Assembly (NCBI GenBank): GCA_032718475.1 | Contig: JAUCBJ010007026.1 | Coordinates: 1 to 52,642, forward strand | DNA: 52,642 nt | From: Nemertoderma westbladi | Taxonomy: Eukaryota > Xenacoelomorpha > Nemertodermatida > Nemertodermatidae | Direction: 5' to 3' | Part shown: positions 13,501 through 25,500 of the stretch, in pieces | Position numbering within the stretch: position 1 is the stretch's first letter | Layout: each line of letters opens with the position of its first letter | The notes under the pieces: generated by a model | Told to the model about the DNA's origin: nothing | The model's database searches: none | Seen by the model: only the letters and a program-made list of their open reading frames with translations | Position numbers and translations under genes: made by a program

Positions 13501-16500
13501 CGGTGCTTTAATGCGGAACAATAAACACCCAATCGGATAGTTCGTGTGGTTTGAGCACCGGTGCGTTAATGCGGAACAATAAACACCCAATCGGATAGTT
13601 AATGTGGTTTGAGCAACGGTGCGTTAATGCGGAACAATAAACACCCAATCGGATAGTTAATGTGGTTTGAGCAACGGTGCTTTAATGCGGAACAATAAAC
13701 ACCCAATCGGATAGTTAATGTGGTTTGAGCAACGGTGCGTTAATGCGGAACAATAAACACCCAATCGGATAGTTAATGTGGTTTGAGCAACGGTGCTTTA
13801 ATGCGGAACAATAAACACCCAATCGGATAGTTCGTGTGGTTTGAGCAACGGTGCGTTAATGCGGAACAATAAACACCCAATCGGATAGTTAATGTGGTTT
13901 GAGCAACGGTGCGTTAATGCGGAACAATAAACACCCAATCGGATAGTTCGTGTGGTTTGAGCACCGGTGCGTTAATGCGGAACAATAAACACCCAATCGG
14001 ATAGTTCATGTGGTTTGAGCAACGGTGCTTTAATGCGGAACAATAAACACCCAATCGGATAGTTCGTGTGGTTTGAGCAACGGTGCGTTAATGCGGAACA
14101 ATAAACACCCAATCGGATAGTTCATGTGGTTTGAGCACCGGTGCGTTAATGCGGAACAATAAACACCCAATCGGATAGTTCATGTGGTTTGAGCAACGGT
14201 GCGTTAATGCGGAACAATAAACACCCAATCGGATAGTTCGTGTGGTTTGAGCAACGGTGCGTTAATGCGGAACATTAAACACCCAATCGGATAGTTCGTG
14301 TGGTTTGAGCAACGGTGCGTTAATGCGGAACAATAAACACCCAATCGGATAGTTCGTGGGGTTTGAGCAACGGTGCGTTAATGCGGAACAATAAACACCC
14401 AATCGGATAGTTAGTGTGGTTTGAGCACCGGTGCGTTAATGCGGAACATTAAACACCCAATCGGATAGTTAGTGTGGTTTGAGCAACGGTGCGTTAATGC
14501 GGAACAATACACACCCAATCGGATAGTTAGTGTGGTTTGAGCAACGGTGCGTTAATGCGGAACATTAAACACCCAATCGGATAGTTCGTGTGGTTTGAGC
14601 AACGGTGCGTTAATGCGGGATAATAAACACCCAATCGGATAGTTAGTGTGGTTTGAGCAACGGTGCGTTAATGCGGAACAATAAACAGCCAATCGGATAG
14701 TTAGTGTGGTTTGAGCAACGGTGCGTTAATGCGGGATAATAAACACCCAATCGGATAGTTAGTGTGGTTTGAGCAACGGTGCGTTAATGCGGAACAATAA
14801 ACAGCCAATCGGATAGTTAGTGTGGTTTGAGCAACGGTGCGTTAATGCGGGATAATAAACACCCAATCGGATAGTTAGTGTGGTTTGAGCACCGGTGCGT
14901 TAATGCGGGATAATAAACACCCAATCGGATAGTTAATGTGGTTTGAGCAACGGTGCGTTAATGCGGAACAATAAACAGCCAATCGGATAGTTAATGTGGT
15001 TTGAGCAACGGTGCGTTAATGCGGAACAATAAACAGCCAATCGGATAGTTAGTGTGGTTTGAGCAACGGTGCGTTAATGCGGGATAATAAACACCCAATC
15101 GGATAGTTAGTGTGGTTTGAGCACCGGTGCGTTAATGCGGGATAATAAACACCCAATCGGATAGTTAATGTGGTTTGAGCAACGGTGCGTTAATGCGGAA
15201 CAATAAACAGCCAATCGGATAGTTCGTGTGGTTTGAGCACCGGTGCGTTAATGCGGGATAATAAACACCCAATCGGATAGTTCGTGTGGTTTGAGCAACG
15301 GTGCGTTAATGCGGAACAATAAACACCCAATCGGATAGTTCATGTGGTTTGAGCACCGGTGCTTTAATGCGGAACAATAAACACCCAATCGGATAGTTCA
15401 TGTGGTTTGAGCAACGGTGCGTTAATGCGGAACAATAAACACACAATCGGATAGTTAATGTGGTTTGAGCACCGGTGCGTTAATGCGGAACATTAAACAC
15501 CCAATCGGATAGTTCGTGTGGTTTGAGCACCGGTGCGTTAATGCGGAACAATAAACACCCAATCGGATAGTTCATGTGGTTTGAGCAACGGTGCGTTAAT
15601 GCGGAACAATAAACACCCAATCGGATAGTTCATGTGGTTTGAGCAACGGTGCGTTAATGCGGAACAATAAACACCCAATCGGATAGTTAGTGTGGTTTGA
15701 GCACCGGTGCGTTAATGCGGAACATTAAACACCCAATCGGATAGTTAGTGTGGTTTGAGCAACGGTGCGTTAATGCGGAACAATAAACACCCAATCGGAT
15801 AGTTCGTGTGGTTTGAGCAACGGTGCGTTAATGCGGAACAATAAACACCCAATCGGATAGTTCATGTGGTTTGAGCAACGGTGCGTTAATGCGGAACAAT
15901 AAACACCCAATCGGATAGTTCATGTGGTTTGAGCAACGGTGCGTTAATGCGGAACAATAAACACCCAATCGGATAGTTCGTGTGGTTTGAGCATCGGTGC
16001 GTTAATGCGGAACAATAAACACCCAATCGGATAGTTAGTGTGGTTTGAGCAACGGTGCGTTAATGCGGAACAATAAACACCCAATCGGATAGTTCATGTG
16101 GTTTGAGCAACGGTGCGTTAATGCGGAACAATAAACACCCAATCGGATAGTTCATGTGGTTTGAGCAACGGTGCGTTAATGCGGAACAATAAACACCCAA
16201 TCGGATAGTTCGTGTGGTTTGAGCAACGGTGCGTTAATGCGGAACAATAAACACCCAATCGGATATAGTTAGTGTGGTTTGAGCAACGGTGCGTTAATGC
16301 GGAACAATAAACACCCAATCGGATAGTTCGTGTGGTTTGAGCACCGGTGCTTTAATGCGGAACAATAAACACCCAATCGGATAGTTCGTGTGGTTTGAGC
16401 ACCGGTGCGTTAATGCGGAACAATAAAGACCCAATCGGATAGTTCATGTGGTTTGAGCAACGGTGCGTTAATGCGGAACAATAAACACCCAATCGGATAG

Positions 16501-19500
16501 TTCATGTGGTTTGAGCACCGGTGCGTTAATGCGGAACAATAAACACCCAATCGGATAGTTCGTGTGGTTTGAGCACCGGTGCGTTAATGCGGAACAATAA
16601 ACACCCAATCGGATAGTTAGTGTGGTTTGAGCAACGGTGCGTTAATGCGGAACAATAAACACCCAATCGGATAGTTCATATGGTTTGAGCATCGGTGCGT
16701 TAATGCGGAACAATAAACACCCAATCGGATAGTTCGTGTGGTTTGAGCACCGGTGCGTTAATGCGGAACAATAAACACCCAATCGGATAGTTCGTGTGGT
16801 TTGAGCACCGGTGCGTTAATGCGGAACAATAAAGACCCAATCGGATAGTTAATGTGGTTTGAGCAACGGTGCGTTAATGCGGGATAATAAACACCCAATC
16901 GGATAGTTCGTGTGGTTTGAGCACCGGTGCGTTAATGCGGAACAATAAACACACAATCGGATAGTTAGTGTGGTTTGAGCAACGGTGCGTTAATGCGGAA
17001 CAATAAACACCCAATCGGATAGTTCATGTGGTTTGAGCAACGGTGCGTTAATGCGGAACAATAAACACCCAATCGGATAGTTCATGTGGTTTGAGCAACG
17101 GTGCGTTAATGCGGAACAATAAACACCCAATCGGATAGTTCATGTGGTTTGAGCAACGGTGCGTTAATGCGGAACAATAAACACCCAATCGGATAGTTAG
17201 TGTGGTTTGAGCACCGGTGCTTTAATGCGGAACAATAAACACCCAATCGGATAGTTAGTGTGGTTTGAGCACCGGTGCGTTAATGCGGAACAATAAACAC
17301 CCAATCGGATAGTTCATGTGGTTTGAGCAACGGTGCGTTAATGCGGAACAATAAACACCCAATCGGATAGTTCATGTGGTTTGAGCAACGGTGCGTTAAT
17401 GCGGAACAATAAACACCCAATCGGATAGTTCATGTGGTTTGAGCAACGGTGCGTTAATGCGGAACAATAAACACCCAATCGGATAGTTCATGTGGTTTGA
17501 GCAACGGTGCGTTAATGCGGAACAATAAACACCCAATCGGATAGTTCATGTGGTTTGAGCAACGGTGCGTTAATGCGGAACAATAAACACCCAATCGGAT
17601 AGTTGGTGTGGTTTGAGCCACGGTGCGTTCGTCTGAGATGAGCACCGGTTTCGCGTTACGACAATTAATAGGATGTAATTAGAATGCGGAATGCGTACCG
17701 GTGCTCACAGCGATTAATTGATTAATTCTCACTACAATAAAGAATTTCTCCCTAAAATAGTATAATTCGAAAAAATAATGTAATTATTGTTCTTAAATAT
17801 TTATAATCGCTTCACATGTTCTCTTGTTCTCTTGGTATGAAGTTTAGTTTGACGTATTGGCGATACCTGTAATTTGTTTCCATTGCCTTTAAGTCACATT
17901 TATCTACGATATGTTGCTCATCCTGCAGTTATACCGAATTGGTTGCTGTTACGGAATTTTATACACTTAACTTGTTTTAAAAAAAATAGTATTTAATTAA
18001 GTGGGTAATGGTGAAAAATATCGAGACTGGAAAAATATCGAAAGTAAAAATAACGAGAGTTGAAAATTAACGTGATTAAAAAATATCGAGAGTAAAAATT
18101 TCGAGTGTTGAAAAATATCGAGAGTAAAAATAACGAGTGTTGAAAAATATCGAGAGTAAAAATATCGAGTGTTGAAAAATATCGAGAGTCAAAATATCGA
18201 GTGTTGAAAAATATCGAGAGTAAAAATGTCGAGTGTTGAAAAATATCGAGTGTTGAAAAATATCGAGAGTTAAAATAACGAGTGTTGAAAAATATCGAGT
18301 GTTGAAAAATATCGAGAGTAAAAATAACGAGTGTTGAAAAATATCGAGAGTAAAAATATCGAGTGTTGAAAAATATCGAGAGTAAAAATATCGAGTGTTG
18401 AAAAATATCGAGAGTAAAAATAACGAGTGTTGAAAAATATCGAGAGTAAAAATAACGAGTGTTGAAAAATATCGAGAGTAAAAATATCGAGTGTTGAAAA
18501 ATATCGAGAGTAAAAATAACGAGTGTTGAAAAATATCGAGAGTAAAAAGATCGAGTGTTGAAAAATATCGAGTGTTAAAAAATATCGAGTGTTGAAAAAT
18601 ATCTAGAGTAAAAATATCGAGTGTTGAAAAATACCGAGAGTAAAAATATCGAGTGTTGAAAAATATCGAGAGTAAAAATAACGAGTGTTGAAAAATACCG
18701 AGAGTAAAAATATCGAGTGTTGAAAAATATCGAGAGTAAAAATATCGAGTGTTGAAAAATATCGAGAGTAAAAATAACGAGTGTTGAAAAATATCGAGAG
18801 TTGAAAAATATCGAGAGTAAAAATAAATATTGCATTAAATATAGCAATAAAAATATTGCATTTTGCGGGAGCATTTTATTTAGAATTATGGGACGATATT
18901 GCAGTGCATGGGTTACATTACAACAATGCAAGTGCACATAAGTGACATTAATACACCTTTGTTCTAGAACATTTTTATGAAAAAAATATCATACAACCCT
19001 TATTAAAAAATTGTTACTCTCGACATTTTTGCTCTCGATATTTTTCAACACGCGGTATTTTTACTCTCATATTTTTCAACACACGTTATTTTGACTCTCG
19101 ATATTTTTCAACACTCTATTTTTTTACTTTTGATATTTTTCAACACTCGTTATTTTTACTCTCGATATTTTTCAACACTCGATATTTTTACTCTCGATAT
19201 TTTTCAACACTCTATATTTTTCAACACTCGATATTTTTACTCTCGATGTTTTTCAACACTCGATATTTTTGATCTCGATATTTTTCAACACTCGATATTT
19301 TTACTTTTGATATTTTTCAACACTCGTTATTTTTACTCTCGATATTTTTCAACACTCAAAATTTTTCAACACTCAATATTTTTCAACACTCGATATTTTT
19401 CAACACTCGATATTTTTACTCTCGATATTTTTCAACACTCAATATTTTTCAACACTCGATATTTTTCAACACTCGATATTTTTACTCTCGATTTTTTTCA

Positions 19501-22500
19501 ACATTCGATATTTTTACTCTCGATATTTTTCAACACTCGATATTTTTACTTTTGATATTTTTAACACTCGATATTTTTACTCTCGATGTTTTTCAACACT
19601 CGATATTTTTGCTCTCGATATTTTTCAACACTCGATATTTTTACTTTTGATATTTTTCAACACTCGTTATTTTTACTCACGATATTTTTCAACACTCGAT
19701 ATTTTTACTCTCGATATTTTTCAACACTCGTTATTTTGACTCTCGATATTTTTCAACACTCGATATTTTTCAACACTCGATATTTTTACTTTTGATATTT
19801 TTCAACACTCGATATTTTTACTCTGGATGTTTTTCACACTCTATTTTTTTACTTTTGATATTTTTCAACACTCGATATTTTTTCTCTCAATGTTTTTCAA
19901 CACTCGATATTTTTACTCTCGATATTTGTCAACACTCGATATTTTTCAACACTCGTTATTTTGACTCTCGATATTTTTCAACACTCTATTTTTTTACTTT
20001 TGATATTTTTCAACACTCGATATTTTTTCTCTCAATGTTTTTCAACACTCGATATTTTTGCTCTCGATATTTTTCAACACTCGATATTTTTACTTTTGAT
20101 ATTTTTCAACACTCGATATTTTTACTCTCGCTCGATATTTTTACTCTTGATATTTTTCAACACTCGATATTTTTCAACACTCGATATTTTTACTCTCGAT
20201 ATTTGTCAACACTCGATATTTTTACTTTCGATATTTTTGCTCTCGATATTTTTCATCTCTTGATATTTTTCAATATAACCATTAAATTTTGATGTTTTAA
20301 ATTGTTTGCCTTATTTTTCTCAGAGCTCCAGTCTCCTTACACTCCCTTCGGTCGCACATTCCTCTACCCCCACCGAACGTGACATACCGTCGCCTAGCAA
20401 CCACCAATCAGCGAGTAATTCCCTCCCCACCCGCCTCCACTGCCACCGATCTTCTGGGATCGATTCTCGACGCCCAGGATAAGATGAGCGTCCCGGGCCG
20501 GGACATTCGGATCAATAGGGACGGTTCGTTGACGGTCGTTCAACCGAATATCCAGGCTAGAAGAACCGAGTGCGCGGTTTACACAGTAACCCAACAGGGG
20601 TCTACCGGACCAAGTACAGGTACAGTAACCCAACAGGGGTCTACCGGACCAAGTACAGGTACAGTAACCCAACAGGGGTCTACCGGACCAAGTACAAACG
20701 TGTCTGCAGCAACCAGTACAGGTACAGTAACCCAGGGGTCTACCGGACCAAGTACAAACGTGTCTGCAGCGACCAGTACAGGTACAGTAACCCAACAGGG
20801 GTCTACCGGACCAAGTACAAACGTGTCTGCAGCGACCAGTACAGGTACAGTAACCCAACAGGGGTCTACCGGACCAAGTACAAACGTGTCTGCAGCGACC
20901 AGTACAGGTACAGTAACCCAACAGGGGTCTACCGGACCAAGTACAAACGTGTCTGCAGCGACCAGTACATGTACAGTACCCCAACAGGGGTCTACCGGAC
21001 CAAGTACAAACGTGTCTGCAGCGACCAGTACAGGTACAGTAACCCAACAGGGGTCTACCGGACCAAGTACAAACGTGTCTGCAGCGACCAGTACAGGTAC
21101 AGTAACCCAACAGGGGTCTACCGGACCAAGTACAAACGTGTCTGCAGCGACCAGTACAGGTACAGTAACCCAACAGGGGTCTACCGGACCAAGTACAAAC
21201 GTGTCTGCAGCGACCAGTACAGGTACAGTAACCCAACAGGGGTCTACCGGACCAAGTACAAACGTGTCTGCAGCGACCAGTACAGGTACAGTAACCCAAC
21301 AGGGGTCTACCGGACCAAGTACAAACGTGTCTGCAGCGACCAGTACAGGTACAGTAACCCAACAGGGGTCTACCGGACCAAGTACAGGTACAGTAACCCA
21401 ACAGGGGTCTACCGGACCAAGTACAAACGTGTCTGCAGCGACCAGTACAGGTACAGTAACCCAACAGGGGTCTACCGGACCAAGTACAAACGTGTCTGCA
21501 GCGACCAGTACAGGTACAGTAACCCAACAGGGGTCTACCGGACCAAGTACAAACGTGTCTGCAGCGACCAGTACAGGTACAGTAACCCAACAGGGGTCTA
21601 CCGGACCAAGTACAGGTACAGTAACCCAACAGGGGTCTACCGGACCAAGTACAAACGTGTCTGTAGCGACCAGTACAGGTACAGTAACCCAACAGGGGTC
21701 TACCGGACCAAGTACAGGTACAGTAACCCAACAGGGGTCTACCGGACCAAGTACAAACGTGTCTGCAGCAACCAGTACAGGCACAGTAGCCCAACAGGGG
21801 TCTACCGGACCAAGTACAAACGTGTCTGCAGCGACCAGTACATGTACAGTACCCCAATAGGGGTCTACCGCACCAAGTACAAACGTGTCTGCAGCAACCA
21901 GTACAGGTACAGTATCCCAACAGGGGTCTACCGGACCAAGTACAAACGTGTCTGCAGCGACCAGTACAGGTACAGTAACCCAACAGGGGTCTACCGGACC
22001 AAGTACAAACGTGTCTGCAGCGACCAGTACAGGTACAGTAACCCAACAGGGGTGTACCGGACCAAGTACAAACGTGTCTGCAGCAACCACTACAGGTACA
22101 GTATCCCAACAGGGGTCTACCGCACCAAGTACAAACGTGTCTGCAGCAACCAGTACAGGTACAGTAACCCAACAGGGTCTACCGGACCAAGTACAAACGT
22201 GTCTGCAGCGACCAGTACAGGTACAGTAACCCAACAGGGTCTACCGGACCAAGTACAAACGTGTCTGCAGCGACCAGTACATGTACAGTACCCCAATAGG
22301 GGTCTACCGCACCAAGTACAAACGTGTCTGCAGCAACCAGTACAGGTACAGTAACCCAACAGGGTCTACCGGACCAAGTACAAACGTGTCTGCAGCGACC
22401 AGTACATGTACAGTACCCCAATAGGGGTCTACCGCACCAAGTACAAACGTGTCTGCAGCGACCAGTACAGGTACAGTACCCCAATAGGGGTCTACCGCAC

Positions 22501-25500
22501 CAAGTACAAACGTGTCTGCAGCAACCAGTACAGGTACAGTAACCCAACAGGGTCTACCGGACCAAGTACAAACGTGTCTGCAGCGACCAGTACAGGTACA
22601 GTAACCCAACAGGGGTCTACCGGACCAAGTACAAACGTGTCTGCAGCGACCAGTACAGGTACAGTAACCCAGGGGTCTACCGGACCAAGTACAAACGTGT
22701 CTGCAGCGACCAGTACAGGTACAGTAACCCAGGGGTCTACCGGACCAAGTACAAACGTGTCTGCAGCGACCAGTACAGGTACAGTAACCCTACAGGCCAG
22801 GGGTCTAGTATATAGACATTCCATATTCAATTGATCAATTAATTAATAATATCTGAATATAATTTGTGTTTCTTTGATGATTTTTTTTAACTAATAAGTT
22901 CAAAAATTATATAATTTTGGAAAAAAAGGAAATCGTAATTTAGAACATCCATTTTATTTTTTAGTATTACAGTGACTTCCTATAATTATTAGTAGGTCAT
23001 GGTGTTACAATAGAGTTTTACCTTTTTTTGCAATATTATTATTTCAGCCCCCAATGATTCACCTACTCCAGGACGGAATTCCGCGTCTCTTAGCAACGAA
23101 CCTGACATTCCTTTGAACAATGACTCCGATTACTCGCATGGCGACTTAGTTATCGATGAAACTACCCGGAATAGTTCCACTAACGACCGAGCTATCGGTG
23201 CCTCCGATAATGGACCTGATACCGGCGTACCTGCTGACGATGTTGTCAGCGCCGACAGGCATATTGCTGATGAACTACTGGAGCAGAAATACGTTGAATC
23301 CGTAGCGGCTAACAGAAGGAAACAAATCAGTGAAGAACGGCCCCTGGTGATATGGAACCACAACGGTAGTAAAGGACAAAGTACGGAAGACAACCAACGT
23401 AGGAAGAGACAGAATTCGGATTCGAAAGATATTCGCGATAGTAAGGTGCAACGGATGGATGACTATCGTGATAGTAATGTGCAACGTAGGGTAGATGTTG
23501 ATAATGAGATACAACTGTTGGAAGATCGTCGGGAGAGTATAATACAACAGGTTATAAAGGAGATGAGCCGACCTCAATGCCAACCGGAATCCTCGGTGTC
23601 GCCTGACCGCCGTCGATCCCGGAGGAACCACCGGAAGAGTAAGAAAAGTAAACATAAAGGCGGCCGATCCAAGTCCAAGAAACACCGTAGGACGACGCGT
23701 AGCGGCTCCCGTTCCCATGGCAACGAGGACCGCGAGGAGGGCGAGTTGTCTGGCCTAAGTTGCGACGGCGGCCGGAAGAAACGCGATAAATCGAAGGGAA
23801 AACGACGTCATCATAAGAAGCGATCGAAACATCGACGGAGGAGGACTGTATCCGGGTCTTCGAGTGATGACTCAGACGTGACGTCACCGAGGCGTACTCG
23901 AGGGGGTGGGGCTAGCGCGGTGACGTCACTGCGAGGGATTGGTGTTGTGGAGCAGGGGGCGCTGTTAACGGAAAGACGAGCCGCCATTGGTTACCTTCGA
24001 GGTTCTACTGGAGATAAACCGAGGGATCCAAGGTTAGCGAATCATAATAATATATTATGTATTTGTTAATATTTAATGTTTATGTTTATGCGGTTATGAA
24101 GAAGAACTTTCTGTAAAAAGTTTTGTTTATTATTCATCAAGCTTTGTTTTTTCAAGCTTCCTATCTCATGCATAGCACCTTCGATGTTATATAATTATCA
24201 CATAACAACAAACTGTAGGTGTAGAGTAATATGAAATTTTATTGGGGCCCTAAGTCGAGAAGAGGCAGTGTTCGACTGCCTCTTCTCGACTTAGGGCCAG
24301 ATTCTAAATTCAAGTTGTGTAAAATTCAACCCTATGACATATATATAGACAACCTAACTCAATGCATTATAATGATATTGATGAGGTTGAGGTTTTTGGT
24401 CCGCGTAGCGAGACCTCTAAGTATTCACTCCGTTGTTAATTTCTTGTTAGGTATTGGTATTAGGGCTTTGTACGGCTCCAATAGCTCAGTTGGTAGAGCG
24501 TGGGAGTAGCCATTCAGATGGAAGTTCATGCGTTAGTAGACGCGGACCTTTGCGCGATTTGGCGCTTGTTTATTAAAGCTAATACGCAATAATTTTAAAC
24601 GGTACCGAATAGTCATATATATATATACAATTAAATGATTAGTTAAATGAGTTCAACATTGGAATTATTATAAAATCATTAAAATATTCATTGATACGAA
24701 CTGACAAAGACTGATAAAACTAGATTAAAAAAAAACAAATAAATAAAAATAAAAATAGTGCCACCATTCATTATGATTATTAATTCGGTGACAACCTCTG
24801 ATAAATTTTTTCAAAATAAATCAATATTAAGTTAATGCTTTTGTCTCATACAGTTGTAGTTGGTTGTTAATTACAAAATAAATACAAATAAAATATAAAT
24901 GGATTATTATTCGCATATATACAATAGTTGATTTAAAAATATAAAAACAGTAGGTAGTCCCAAGTAAGTAATGTTAAATATTAGTAAAATCATATGAAAG
25001 TGAAATATAAATAGACAGATGAAATGAAAACCACTCACACCCCGTAAATGTATGTATCGAGATGGTACGATAGCCCTAATATTGGCAGCTATCAGATTAA
25101 AGGGGACGGAGTTGAAGCTTATCAATGAGGCAAGGTAGGGAGGTGACAGTGAGTGACATTGAGACATACAATATGTCGCTATAGCAGCTGTTCTATGCAC
25201 AGTTCTATTGGCAGCCACGATAGTTCGATATAAAAGTTCGTATGTGACATGCGCACGGTTATTGAGCCCAAGTGTGAAGCGAATACACTTTCTCTGGAAT
25301 GTCTGTAGCTGATCCATTAAACGTCTCGACATGCTGGGATACCAGCATAATACTACAACGTCTAGCTTGGGCTGAATCAAGGCATTACAAAGCTGGCGTC
25401 TAGAATGGCTGCCTAGGTCGTTTCCGTGACTGTAGATGAATCGAAGGTTGCTGTTTCCCTTTTTGATTTGATTACTTGTGCCGAAGCCGGGAGCCGCCAT

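Noticed and set aside
16118-17645. Minus-strand ORFs in the 58-bp array
   Set aside because: Short windows open by chance where unit variants remove stops.
10476-17650. CRISPR array
   Set aside because: Repeats are head to tail with no unique spacers, in a eukaryotic intron.
18575-20292. ORFs reading [12 protein letters not shown] repeats
   Set aside because: Low-complexity translation of the AT-rich arrays, broken by normal unit variation.
20394-22830. Minus-strand and alternate-frame ORFs over the exon 8 array
   Set aside because: Shadow frames of a repeat whose unit is a multiple of three; the phase-matched PHRF1 frame explains the locus.
23130-23887. Minus-strand ORFs opposite PHRF1 exon 9
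   Set aside because: Antisense shadows of Lys/Arg/Ser codons, without any recognisable domain.
24470-24520. tRNA gene
   Set aside because: Good A box only; no B box or acceptor pairing follows.
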